Below are positions 46,019 through 54,097 of a stretch of DNA of 64,000 bases, one piece after another. Position 1 is the first letter of the stretch; every line of letters begins with the position of its first letter. Source of the stretch: Candidatus Blautia faecipullorum (lineage in GTDB: Bacteria; Bacillota; Clostridia; Lachnospirales; Lachnospiraceae); contig DXEG01000004.1 in NCBI GenBank assembly GCA_019115125.1, positions 1-64,000 on the forward strand, given 5' to 3'. A program made the position numbers and the translations under genes. The notes below the pieces were generated by a model. It was not told where the DNA came from. It saw only the letters and a program-made list of their open reading frames with translations, and did not search any database.

Positions 46019-47326
46019 TTACAGACGGTAAAGATATTCCTCTACTTCCCAGTCCGTCACCTGTCTGGTATATCTTAACCATTCTTTTTTCTTTTCTTCC
46101 ACATATTTGCGGCAGAATTCCCCGCCCAGTATTCCCCGGACCCAGGTACTGTTTTCGAAAAGATCGATGGCTTCCTTCAGGGTTTCCGGAAGATTTTCCG
46201 CAGGCTGGTCCTTGGTGCTGCAATTGGAAGATTTCGTGGGGGACAGCTTATTTTTAATGCCGTCCATCCCTGCCGCAAGACAGATCGCCAGCACCAGATA
46301 GGGATTCGCCGCCGCGTCCGGGCTTCTCAGCTCAATGCGGGTTTCCTCCCCTCTTCCCACAGGAATCCTCACCAGAGAGTTCTGATTATTTTCCGTCCAG
46401 GTAAGCTCTGTAGGCGCGCCGTATCCAGGAACAAGACGCTTATAGGAATTCACCAGCGGATTGGTGATCAGAGCTATTTCCCGGCTGTGGGCCAAAAGCC
46501 CGCCTACAAAATAATAAGCCTCGTCGCTGAGCTTTCCTGGTTCGTCTACTTTATCAAAAATATTTTTTCCGTCCTTGAATACCGAAAAATGCAGATGCAT
46601 TCCGGAACCTGCAGTTTCTGTTCTTGGCTTCGGCATAAAGGTGGCGTGGAGTCCGTGACGCTTCGCTACAGTTCGGACCGCCATCCGGAAGGTCATAATA
46701 TAATCCGCGATTTTACGGATTTCCCCGTAGCGAAAATCAATCTCATGCTGGGCCGGGGCCTTTTCATGGTGGGAGGATTCCACCTCCATCCCCATATCCT
46801 CCAGGGTCAGCACCATATCTCTTCTCGCGTTTTCTCCCAGATCCAGAGGACTGACGTCCAGATATCCGGCCTGCTCATGAGAAACCGTCGTTGGAATCCC
46901 GTTGTCATCCGTGTGGAACAGGAAAAACTCACATTCCGGGTCAATATAGCAGGTATATCCTTCTTTTTCCGCCTCCTCGGCAGTTTTTTTCAGAATATAG
47001 CGGGAGCTGTTCTGGTACGGCGTCCCGTCGGGACAATACAGATCACAGATCATGCGGGCCACTCTTCCCTGCTGCGGACGCCAGGGAAGAATCGTAAAGG
47101 TATCTGGATCCGGATGAAGATACAGATCTGTCTCATCCTGGCCTTCTTCTCCCGCGATCAGAGTCCAGTCCACGGTATAACGGTTGTTCAGCGCTCTCGG
47201 AAGCTCCCTCGCCGTCACCGCGATATTTTTGATCACGCCGAACATATCCGTAAACTGAAGCCGGATAAACTCCACATCCTCCTCCTCAGCCATCTGCAAA
47301 ACTTCCTCTCTGGTATAATTCCCCAT
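46019..47326 (-). CDS. glnA: Glutamine synthetase, type I
   Basis: Makes glutamine from glutamate, ammonia and ATP. 435 residues: beta-grasp start (FIRLQFTDMFGVIKNIAV), DPECEFFLF, AGYLDVSPLD, HHEKAPAQHEID, KPRTETAGSGMHLHFSVFKDGKN and NPYLVLAICLAAGMDGI. It lacks the adenylylation-site region and 25-residue insertion of the beta subtype, so it is a GSI-alpha enzyme, usually regulated by feedback and transcription. First gene of the operon glnA-ANTAR-aspS-gatCAB-dapL. The glutamine made is the amide donor for GatCAB. Confidence 0.96.
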   Translation of the reverse strand: MGNYTREEVLQMAEEEDVEFIRLQFTDMFGVIKNIAVTARELPRALNNRYTVDWTLIAGEEGQDETDLYLHPDPDTFTILPWRPQQGRVARMICDLYCPDGTPYQNSSRYILKKTAEEAEKEGYTCYIDPECEFFLFHTDDNGIPTTVSHEQAGYLDVSPLDLGENARRDMVLTLEDMGMEVESSHHEKAPAQHEIDFRYGEIRKIADYIMTFRMAVRTVAKRHGLHATFMPKPRTETAGSGMHLHFSVFKDGKNIFDKVDEPGKLSDEAYYFVGGLLAHSREIALITNPLVNSYKRLVPGYGAPTELTWTENNQNSLVRIPVGRGEETRIELRSPDAAANPYLVLAICLAAGMDGIKNKLSPTKSSNCSTKDQPAENLPETLKEAIDLFENSTWVRGILGGEFCRKYVEEKKKEWLRYTRQVTDWEVEEYLYRL

Positions 47327-47435
47327 GTCATTCTCTCCTTTATATTAATCTGGAAAACTACTGTTTCTATACGCCTGGAAAATATTTTTATTCTGTTTTC
47401 TGCTTCTTCGTCTGAGCGGCTTGAAAACATTTTCC

Positions 47436-47487
47436 GAAAAAGGAAAAGGCGCACTTCTGACAGTAACCCCGTCAAAAGAACGCCTTT
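47436..47487 (-). promoter_or_regulatory. Terminator-like hairpin in the glnA leader (putative attenuator)
   Basis: On the minus strand AAAGGCG...CTTTTGAC pairs with GTCAGAAG...CGCCTTT: a 15-bp stem with one mismatched pair in the middle, followed by TTTTCCTTTTT. It starts within about ten bases of the expected +1 and ends 110 bases before the glnA ATG. A second short hairpin TTTTCC/GGAAAA overlaps the T-run. I could not see clear paired hexaloops with A1/G4, the known ANTAR signature. Confidence 0.65.
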
Positions 47488-47499
47488 GTTCATGCAGGT

Positions 47500-47528
47500 A
47501 TTATAGCAATCAGGCTTTCCTCTGTCAA
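47500..47528 (-). promoter_or_regulatory. Consensus promoter of the glnA operon
   Basis: TTGACA (47523-47528), 17 bases, TATAAT (47500-47505) on the minus strand. The resulting leader is about 165 bases. The gap 47327-47866 holds this promoter, the attenuator and the left end of the IS66 element. Confidence 0.88.
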
Positions 47529-47816
47529 CTGTATTTTCATAATAAGAGAGAAAAGCGTAACAGTTCAGCATTCCCTTAGGCAAAAGGGAGAAATTTAAAA
47601 AGATTTTTACGGTCGTTATTCACAGAAACAGGGCCCATTCCATCCCATAAAAGATGAAAAAGCTTTTCTGTGGATAAGTTTTTTCTATAAAGATGCTAAA
47701 ATGATAGTTTTCCGACAAAACGAAGCCGACCATTCCACAGGACTTCCCTTTTTTCTTTCCCTTATCCACCGTCATTTTGACGAAACCAGATCTTGGGAGA
47801 TTCGCTTTTTTCTGCT

Positions 47817-47845
47817 GTTTCTGATAAACTATGTTTATCAGAAAC
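47817..47845. repeat. Perfect 13-bp palindrome before the transposase gene
   Basis: GTTTCTGATAAAC, TAT, GTTTATCAGAAAC. It ends 22 bases before the transposase ATG and just ahead of the AAAGGAG site, so it could control translation or act as a subterminal binding site. Confidence 0.6.
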
Positions 47846-47866
47846 CCACAGAAAGGAGAGCGGCTC

Positions 47867-49330
47867 ATGGGAAGAAAAAGCAACTATGAAAAAGGGATGT
47901 TCGATCAACTCCAGGAGATCATGGGCCGTCTGGAGTCTGTTGAAAAAGAGCATACGCAGGATATCCGGCATTTAAATGACGAGATCTCTGACCTGAAAAA
48001 GGAGAATGAACTCCTGCATGCAGAAAACCAGCTCCTTCGTGAAGATAACGCCCGCCTGAAGAGCATCATCAATAATGACAGCTCCAACTCATCCCTGCCG
48101 CCTTCCTCCGACCAGAAAGGCGGGAAACCGGCGAACACATTTAACGGCAGGAGTAAGACCGGGCGTAAGGCCGGAGGCCAGAAAGGGCATAAAGGAACGA
48201 CTTTAACCAAAAGTGCTATTGAGAAAAAGATACGGGAAGGGGCATGTAGGCATGAGATACGGACGGTCGGGAACCCTGCAAGCGGTAAGTATATCAGTAA
48301 ATATGTCGTGGACCTGAAAGCCGAGACCGTGATAACGGAGGTGCGCATTTATGCCGATGAGAACGGAGCGTTCTCCATTCCCGCAGAATACCGCAATGAC
48401 GTGGTCTATGGCGAACATGTAAAAGCACTGGCGGTATCCCTTTACAGCGAGGGCGTTATGGCAAACGACAGGATCGCCGCCTTTTTAAATGCCGCGAGCG
48501 GAGAGGTCCTTGGGCTTTCGAACGGAAGTATCTACGGCTTCTGCAAAAAGCTTTCCAAAAACGCGGCGGAAAGTATCCGGAACCTGGAGAGCAGCCTGCT
48601 CAACCAGTCTGTCATTGCAACCGACGCCACTACGGTAACGGTAAACGGAAAGCAGAACTATATCCGGAATTTCAGCACGGATCAAACAGTAGTATACCAT
48701 GCCATGGACAGCAAATCGGTTGGTGCACTGGAAGAAACAGGGTTTCTGTCCCGATACAGTGGAACACTCCTGCACGACCACGAGACCGCCCTGTATCATT
48801 TCGGGACGGAACATGCGGAATGTAATGTCCATATCCTGAGATACCTGCGCAAGAACAGTGAAGAGACCAAAAACAAATGGTCTGATGAGATGATCCGGCT
48901 GCTGTACGGGATGAACAAGGCGCGGAAAGAGCTTATGGAACAGGGAGTCTCAGAATTTCCGAAAGAAAAGCTGGAGGAATACAGACAGGAGTATGCCGTG
49001 GTGATCGCAAAAGGCCGGGAAGAAAACAAAAAGACGGCCCACCGGTATGCAAAAAGAGAGGAAACAGCATTGCTGAACAGATTGGAGAAGTACAGGCATA
49101 ACCATCTGCTGTTTCTCTATGACTTTTCTGTGCCTTTTGAGAACAATATCTCAGAACGGGATCTGAGGAAAGCAAAGAACCGGCAGAAAATGGCGGGCGG
49201 TTTCAGGAAGGAAAGTGGTCATCAAATGTATTGTGCGATACTGACCATCATCGAAACGCTGAAACGAAGGAACATGGGGATCCTGCAAAATCTGAAACAT
49301 TTATTTACGGGTACACCGGCTATTTTCTAG
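47867..49330 (+). CDS. IS66-family transposase
   Basis: DDE transposase of about 487 residues. An N-terminal coiled coil (ENELLHAENQLLREDNARLKS) is followed by the IS66 signature NSSLPPSSDQKGGK, a GRKAGGQKGHKGTTL basic block, and DDE segments: IATDATTVTVNG (first Asp), LLHDHETALYHFGTEHAECNVHILRYL (second Asp), and FENNISERDLRKAKNRQKMAGGFR (Glu). All are intact, so it may be active. AAAGGAG is nine bases before the ATG at 47867. Confidence 0.93.
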   Translation: MGRKSNYEKGMFDQLQEIMGRLESVEKEHTQDIRHLNDEISDLKKENELLHAENQLLREDNARLKSIINNDSSNSSLPPSSDQKGGKPANTFNGRSKTGRKAGGQKGHKGTTLTKSAIEKKIREGACRHEIRTVGNPASGKYISKYVVDLKAETVITEVRIYADENGAFSIPAEYRNDVVYGEHVKALAVSLYSEGVMANDRIAAFLNAASGEVLGLSNGSIYGFCKKLSKNAAESIRNLESSLLNQSVIATDATTVTVNGKQNYIRNFSTDQTVVYHAMDSKSVGALEETGFLSRYSGTLLHDHETALYHFGTEHAECNVHILRYLRKNSEETKNKWSDEMIRLLYGMNKARKELMEQGVSEFPKEKLEEYRQEYAVVIAKGREENKKTAHRYAKREETALLNRLEKYRHNHLLFLYDFSVPFENNISERDLRKAKNRQKMAGGFRKESGHQMYCAILTIIETLKRRNMGILQNLKHLFTGTPAIF

Positions 49331-49402
49331 CCGGTGTAAAACCCGTGGGTTCAGCCGGAGGCTGAATAGTTACGAACTGCTATATGAATTGTTTAAATAT
49401 AC

Positions 49403-49431
49403 TTCACTTTTGCCGGGCGCTGTGCTATAAT
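49403..49431 (+). promoter_or_regulatory. Promoter of the 81-aa membrane protein gene
   Basis: TTCACT, 17 bases, TATAAT, about 35 bases before the ATG at 49466. Confidence 0.6.
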
Positions 49432-49465
49432 AGAAACACTTATTTAGAACAAAGGAGATCCCGTT

Positions 49466-49711
49466 ATGAGTCAGAAAAAAGTGGATAATTATAAAGCGCT
49501 GAAGGCAAACCGCAAAAATGAGCAGAGAAAAGAAAAATTTTATGATATACTGGAAAAGGTTGTTGGAGTCGTTGTCTGCGCAGCTTTGGTCGCATGGATC
49601 GGCTACTCCGTGTATGACAAGGTGACAGAGAAGGACGCGGCGCAGGTACAGCAGACGGTCATGGATACCACAGCCCTTGATAATTATGTCTCCGGCCTTT
49701 CCGCAGAGTAA
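49466..49711 (+). CDS. 81-aa single-pass membrane protein, unknown
   Basis: A basic N-terminus (KKVDNYKALKANRKNEQRKEKF) is followed by one membrane segment at about 31-48 (VVGVVVCAALVAWIGYSVY) and a short extracytoplasmic tail. The gene is a monocistronic unit with a promoter, AAAGGAG and a strong terminator, so it is real. I do not recognise a family; the charge pattern indicates the N-terminus stays inside. Confidence 0.8.
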   Translation: MSQKKVDNYKALKANRKNEQRKEKFYDILEKVVGVVVCAALVAWIGYSVYDKVTEKDAAQVQQTVMDTTALDNYVSGLSAE

Positions 49712-49735
49712 AAGACGGATATGAGCATAACAAAA

Positions 49736-49761
49736 ATCCCCGGCGGTACCGGGGATTTTTT
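49736..49761 (+). terminator. Strong terminator
   Basis: ATCCCCGG, loop CGGTA, CCGGGGAT, then TTTTTT. It ends the 81-aa membrane protein gene. Confidence 0.9.
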
Positions 49762-49852
49762 GCGCGATAAAATGTTATTGAATGAAACCGCTGAACAATA
49801 AGCGATACGATAGAAGTACCGGCCTGTTGTTAAGAATACAGAAAAAGCTGAA

Positions 49853-50053
49853 TTATAATTTTGTAACGTTGGCAGCCTGCATTCCGCGAGCGCCTTCGGT
49901 CAGATCATAAGTTACAGCCTGTCCTTCGTCCAGAGATTTGAATCCTTCGCCATTGATTGCAGAAAAATGTACAAATACGTCAGCTCCGTCTTCTCCTGTG
50001 ATAAAGCCATAGCCTTTTTCTGCGTTGAACCATTTTACAGTCCCCTTGTTCAT
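49853..50053 (-). CDS. cspA: Cold-shock protein (CspA family)
   Basis: 66-residue single-stranded nucleic-acid-binding protein with one OB fold: [15 protein letters not shown] (RNP1) and DVFVHFSAI (RNP2). It acts as an RNA chaperone. The ATG at 50053 has GGAGG seven bases upstream; an upstream in-frame ATG at 50107 lies in the leader and is not used. The long leader from a consensus promoter is typical of cold-inducible csp mRNAs. Confidence 0.95.
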   Translation of the reverse strand: MNKGTVKWFNAEKGYGFITGEDGADVFVHFSAINGEGFKSLDEGQAVTYDLTEGARGMQAANVTKL

Positions 50054-50100
50054 GATGTTACCTCCATAAAAATAAAAAGTTATAATTCTATCTGACGAAA

Positions 50101-50160
50101 AAATCACCAGATTTCACAGACTATATCATATAATATATAATCTCTGAAAAATGGTGATTT
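50101..50160 (-). promoter_or_regulatory. Long hairpin in the csp 5' leader
   Basis: AAATCACCA (50101-50109) pairs with TGGTGATTT (50152-50160); inside, TTTCACAGA pairs imperfectly with TCTCTGAAA, then an AT-rich apical part. It covers nearly half of the leader, directly before the ribosome site region. It could be a temperature-responsive structure; the T-run beyond it also makes it terminator-like. Confidence 0.55.
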
Positions 50161-50192
50161 TATATATTAATAATGTAGTGGATTGTGATTTG

Positions 50193-50221
50193 ATTATATA
50201 TCCCGGATTTTGAATTGTCAA
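50193..50221 (-). promoter_or_regulatory. Consensus promoter of csp
   Basis: TTGACA (50216-50221), 17 bases, TATAAT (50193-50198) on the minus strand. This gives a leader of about 130 bases. Confidence 0.85.
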
Positions 50222-50480
50222 GGCCATTCTGCGGGTTGTCAAAAAAAACATCAGTTCAGCCCGCGCCATTCGTAAAACCGCAATGCGCGCTTACTGTGGC
50301 TAGCGCCACTGTTCTACCCATAAACGGGCGCTCGGTTCATACAGATGCAAAAAAAAATGCTTTATTAAATCGTCCAATTCGTGTATGATATTCTTGAATG
50401 GATTCTGAACTGTCAGACACAGAAAAAGAAGTTTGCATCCGGAAAAAAGGAAAACAAATAAATTTCAGGAGGAAATGATC
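50222..50480. other. Intergenic csp-pyrF region with GC-rich palindromes
   Basis: The stretch 50249-50340 holds CAGTTCAGC, several short palindromes (GTGGC/GCCAC, GCGCGC) and ends with TTCATACAGATGC. CAGTTCAGC and TCATACAGATG are both pieces of the MITE at 57576-57663, in the same order but with unrelated sequence between them. No gene is seen. A weak TATGAT at 50391 may serve pyrF. No PyrR-type attenuator could be recognised. Confidence 0.35.
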
Positions 50481-51410
50481 ATGATTAACAAACTGATTGA
50501 AAAAATCCGAAAAACGAATGCACCGATTGTAGTGGGACTGGATCCCATGCTGAATTATATTCCCCGGCATATTCAGGAAAAGGCCTTTCAGGAATATGGA
50601 GAGACGCTGGAGGGAGCGGCAGAGGCAATCTGGCAGTACAATAAGGGAATCGTGGACGCTGTTTATGATCTGATTCCTGCGGTGAAGCCTCAGATCGCCA
50701 TGTACGAGCAGTTTGGCATTCCGGGCCTTCAGGCATATAAGAAAACAATCGATTACTGTAAAGAAAAAGACCTTGTTGTGATCGGCGATATCAAAAGAGG
50801 CGACATCGGCTCTACTTCCGCGGCATACGCGGCCGGACATCTCGGCAGGGTACAGGTGGGCTCCAAAACATGGGCCGGATTCGACGAGGATTTTGCCACA
50901 GTCAATCCTTATCTGGGATCCGACGGGGTGAAGCCTTTTATTGAAGTATGCAAAGAGGAAAACAAGGGACTTTTTATTCTTGTAAAAACCTCCAATCCCT
51001 CCAGCGGTGAATTCCAGGACCGCGTGATCGAGGGCCGTCCCCTTTATGAGTGGGTAGGCGAGAAAGTCGCCCAGTGGGGAGAGGAGCATATGGGAAGCGG
51101 ATACAGCTATATCGGCGCTGTCGTAGGCGCAACCTATCCTGAGATGGGTAAGACGCTCCGGAAGATCATGCCGAAAACCTTTATTCTGGTGCCTGGATAC
51201 GGAGCTCAGGGAGGAAAAGGAGCCGATCTGGTACACTTTTTCAATGAGGACGGTCTGGGAGCGATCGTGAATTCCTCCAGAGGAATTATCGCGGCCTACA
51301 AGCAGGAGGCTTATGCGGCATTTGGAGAGCTGAATTATGCCGATGCCTCAAGGAAGGCTGTGGAGGATATGATCGAGGATATCAGCGGCGCCTTAAATGG
51401 ACGGAAATAA
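50481..51410 (+). CDS. pyrF: Orotidine-5'-phosphate decarboxylase, type 2
   Basis: Last step to UMP. 309 residues, the longer type-2 (mycobacterial-like) form: VVGLDPML at the start and the catalytic Lys/Asp array VIGDIKRGDIGSTSAAYA, with PGYGAQGG for phosphate binding. AGGAGG stands before the ATG at 50481. First gene of pyrF-pyrK-pyrD-pyrE. Confidence 0.95.
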   Translation: MINKLIEKIRKTNAPIVVGLDPMLNYIPRHIQEKAFQEYGETLEGAAEAIWQYNKGIVDAVYDLIPAVKPQIAMYEQFGIPGLQAYKKTIDYCKEKDLVVIGDIKRGDIGSTSAAYAAGHLGRVQVGSKTWAGFDEDFATVNPYLGSDGVKPFIEVCKEENKGLFILVKTSNPSSGEFQDRVIEGRPLYEWVGEKVAQWGEEHMGSGYSYIGAVVGATYPEMGKTLRKIMPKTFILVPGYGAQGGKGADLVHFFNEDGLGAIVNSSRGIIAAYKQEAYAAFGELNYADASRKAVEDMIEDISGALNGRK

Positions 51411-51449
51411 TAAAAACGGCTGCGTAGCTGCGGCTTCAGGAGGAAACAG

Positions 51450-52232
51450 ATGAGCGAAAAAACCAAGGAAAGCTTAAAAATAGTCAGCCAGGATAAAATC
51501 GGTACAGATATTTACAGTATGTGGCTTCAGGCTGATCATATGGCAGGGATCTCCAGACCAGGGCAGTTCCTTTCTCTCTATACGCGGGACGGCAGCAGGC
51601 TGCTTCCCCGTCCGATCAGTATTTGTGAGATCGACAGAGAAAACAAAAGGATCCGTCTGGTTTACCGCGTAACCGGAAAGAATACAGGAACAGAAGGGTT
51701 TTCCAGACTGCATCCGGGAGTTTCCATTGAGGTTCTGGGTCCTCTGGGAAACGGCTTCCCCCTTTGCGAGGCGGAAGGAAAGCGTGTTTTCCTGATGGGC
51801 GGCGGGATCGGGATTCCCCCTATGCTGGAAACCGCAAAGGAATTAAAAGCAGAGAAAACGGCAATTCTTGGATACAGAGACGAATTATTTCTGAATCAGG
51901 AATTTGAAAAATACGCAGATGTTTACGTGTCCACAGAGGACGGGAGCGCCGGAACCAGAGGAAACGTGCTGGACGCGGTCCGGGAAAACGGCCTGGAGGC
52001 GGATGTGATCTTTGCCTGCGGCCCCGGACCTATGCTTCGGGCGATCAAGAAATATGCGGAAGAAAAAAACATTCCCTGCTGGATTTCCATGGAGGAGCGT
52101 ATGGCCTGCGGAGTAGGAGCCTGCCTTGCCTGCGTATGTCAGTCCAGAGACATAGACGAACATTCACAGGTGCATAATAAGCGTGTCTGCAAGGACGGCC
52201 CTGTATTTTTAAGTACGGAGGTGGAATTATGA
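51450..52232 (+). CDS. pyrK: Dihydroorotate dehydrogenase electron-transfer subunit
   Basis: Passes electrons from dihydroorotate via FAD and a [2Fe-2S] cluster to NAD+. Ferredoxin-reductase-like fold with RPISICEID (FAD), GGGIGIPPMLETAKEL (NAD), and a C-terminal cysteine cluster (MACGVGACLACVC ... CKDGPVF). 260 residues. It shares ATGA with pyrD, as expected for the heterotetramer partner. Confidence 0.95.
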   Translation: MSEKTKESLKIVSQDKIGTDIYSMWLQADHMAGISRPGQFLSLYTRDGSRLLPRPISICEIDRENKRIRLVYRVTGKNTGTEGFSRLHPGVSIEVLGPLGNGFPLCEAEGKRVFLMGGGIGIPPMLETAKELKAEKTAILGYRDELFLNQEFEKYADVYVSTEDGSAGTRGNVLDAVRENGLEADVIFACGPGPMLRAIKKYAEEKNIPCWISMEERMACGVGACLACVCQSRDIDEHSQVHNKRVCKDGPVFLSTEVEL

Positions 52233-53134
52233 GAAAGACAAGCGTAGTTCTGGCAGAAGTGGAGCTGAAGAATCCGGTCATGACTGCCTCCGGAACCTTT
52301 GGTTCAGGAATGGAGTACAGCGAATTTGTAGATCTGAACCGCCTCGGGGCGGTGGTGACGAAAGGTGTAGCCAATGTGCCCTGGCCGGGCAATCCCACTC
52401 CCAGAGTGACAGAGACCCCTTCGGGGATGCTCAATGCCATCGGACTGCAGAATCCGGGGATCGACGTATTCTGCAGCCGGGATCTTCCCTTCCTGAAAAA
52501 GTACGATACAAAGGTGATCGTGAATGTCTGCGGCAAGACTGCGGAGGATTACTGTGCGGTTGTGGAGCGTCTGGCGGATGAGCCGGCGGATCTTCTGGAG
52601 ATCAATGTATCCTGCCCTAATGTAAAAGAGGGCGGGATCGCTTTCGGACAGGATCCCAGGGCGCTGGAGGCCATCACAAAAGAAGTGAAAAAATACGCGA
52701 AGCAGCCGGTGATCATGAAGCTGAGCCCGAACGTGACGGATATTACCGAGATGGCCCGGGCAGCGGAAGCAGGGGGAGCGGATGTGCTTTCTCTGATCAA
52801 TACCATTACCGGAATGAAGATCGATATCAAAAGGAGAACCTTCGCGCTGGCCAATAAGACCGGAGGCATGTCCGGTCCGGCAGTGAGACCGGTGGCGGTG
52901 CGCATGGTTTATCAGGTGGCGCAGGCAGTGAAGCTTCCCATTATTGGAATGGGGGGAATCGCCACCGCGGAGGACGCTCTGGAATTTATCATGGCAGGAG
53001 CCAGCGCGGTTTCCGTTGGAACCGCCAACTTCTTCAATCCTTATGCCACTGTGGAGATCGCGGAAGGGATCGAGACCTTTATGAGAGAACAGAATGTTGA
53101 GGATATCCATGAGCTCATCGGGGCGGTAAAATAA
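52229..53134 (+). CDS. pyrD: Dihydroorotate dehydrogenase, class 1B catalytic subunit
   Basis: FMN-dependent enzyme with the catalytic Cys in EINVSCPNVKEGG, NPVMTASGTFG at the start, KLSPNVTDI, and GMGGIATAEDALEFIMAGASAVSVGTA for FMN phosphate. 301 residues. Class 1B because PyrK is encoded in the same operon with a four-base overlap. Confidence 0.96.
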   Translation: MRKTSVVLAEVELKNPVMTASGTFGSGMEYSEFVDLNRLGAVVTKGVANVPWPGNPTPRVTETPSGMLNAIGLQNPGIDVFCSRDLPFLKKYDTKVIVNVCGKTAEDYCAVVERLADEPADLLEINVSCPNVKEGGIAFGQDPRALEAITKEVKKYAKQPVIMKLSPNVTDITEMARAAEAGGADVLSLINTITGMKIDIKRRTFALANKTGGMSGPAVRPVAVRMVYQVAQAVKLPIIGMGGIATAEDALEFIMAGASAVSVGTANFFNPYATVEIAEGIETFMREQNVEDIHELIGAVK

Positions 53135-53179
53135 AATACCACAGGCGAAGCGTCTGTATATACAGGAGGACATAGAGAT

Positions 53180-53860
53180 ATGGAACAATACAAAAAAGAG
53201 TTTATCGAGTTTATGGTGGACTGTAATGTGCTGAAATTTGGAGAGTTTACTTTAAAGAGCGGCAGAAAGTCTCCCTTCTTTATGAATGCCGGGGCTTATG
53301 TGACAGGCTCTCAGCTGAAGCGTCTGGGCGAATATTACGCAAAGGCGATCCATGATAAATACGGAGACGATTTTGACGTGCTTTTCGGGCCCGCGTATAA
53401 AGGAATTCCCATCAGCGTAGTGACGGCCATCGCCTACAGTGAGCTTTACGGAAAGGAAGTCCGCTACTGCTCAGACAGAAAAGAGGAAAAGGATCACGGC
53501 GCGGATAAGGGCAGCTTCCTTGGAAGCAAGCTTATGGACGGAGACCGCGTGGTGATGATCGAGGATGTGACGACCTCCGGAAAATCCATGGAGGAAACGG
53601 TTCCAAAGGTAAGGGGAGCCGCGAATGTGGAGATTGTAGGTCTTATGGTATCTCTGGACCGTATGGAGGTTGGAAAGGGCGGAGAGAAATGCGCTCTTGA
53701 GGAAGTGAAGGATCTGTATGGTTTTGAGACAAACGCCATTGTCACAATGAAGGAAGTAACAGAGCATTTATATAACAAAGAATACAAAGGAAAGATCATC
53801 ATAGACGATACGCTGAAAGCGGCTATTGATGCATATTATGAACAATACGGAGCAAAATAG
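53180..53860 (+). CDS. pyrE: Orotate phosphoribosyltransferase
   Basis: Transfers ribose-5-P from PRPP to orotate. FTLKSGRKSPFFMNAG at the start (substrate), FGPAYKGIP, and the PRPP motif VMIEDVTTSGKSMEE. 226 residues. AGGAGG is nine bases before the ATG; the 45-base gap after pyrD has no terminator, so it belongs to the operon. Confidence 0.96.
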   Translation: MEQYKKEFIEFMVDCNVLKFGEFTLKSGRKSPFFMNAGAYVTGSQLKRLGEYYAKAIHDKYGDDFDVLFGPAYKGIPISVVTAIAYSELYGKEVRYCSDRKEEKDHGADKGSFLGSKLMDGDRVVMIEDVTTSGKSMEETVPKVRGAANVEIVGLMVSLDRMEVGKGGEKCALEEVKDLYGFETNAIVTMKEVTEHLYNKEYKGKIIIDDTLKAAIDAYYEQYGAK

Positions 53861-53935
53861 AAAATCGGGCGTCTCTCCTGCCGCGGCAGCAGAGGGACGC
53901 CGGAAAGGTATTCAGAGTTATAAGGAGGAATAGCC

Positions 53936-54088
53936 GTGAACGAAAAAATTTACAGAACTATGTCCGGAACCGGGGCCTGCGCTCTGGCTGTGGGGATCGT
54001 CACCCTGGCGGTGGGAGCCGCGGCAGGTGTTTTGATGATCGTCAGCGGAGTGAGACTGTTAAAAAGGAAATCGGATATTCTGATATAG
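53936..54088 (+). CDS. 50-aa small membrane protein (GTG start)
   Basis: AAGGAGG, seven bases, GTG: a clear initiation site. The product has a short polar N-terminus, one long hydrophobic segment of about 30 residues (from ACALAVGIVTLAVGAA to LMIVSG) and a basic end (RLLKRKSDILI). No family recognised, but the ribosome site, compact spacing to pyrE and vanZ, and clean membrane topology support it. Confidence 0.7.
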   Translation: MNEKIYRTMSGTGACALAVGIVTLAVGAAAGVLMIVSGVRLLKRKSDILI

Positions 54089-54097
54089 GGGAAAACA

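Larger units (their letters stand above)
47557..49373 (+). mobile_element. IS66-family element
   Basis: Left end GTAACAGTTCAGC and right end GCTGAATAGTTAC are imperfect inverted repeats (11 of 13) starting with GTAA as in IS66. Only the large transposase gene is present; the accessory orf1/orf2 of classical IS66 are absent, as in the ISBst12-like group. No matching 8-bp duplication flanks it (AGAAAAGC left, GAACTGCT right), so one end may be wrong or the element is old. It lies 30 bases upstream of the glnA promoter -35. Confidence 0.75.

Noticed and set aside
50249..50345. CRISPR-like repeat array
   Set aside because: The palindromes are different from each other and there is no regular spacing or cas gene.
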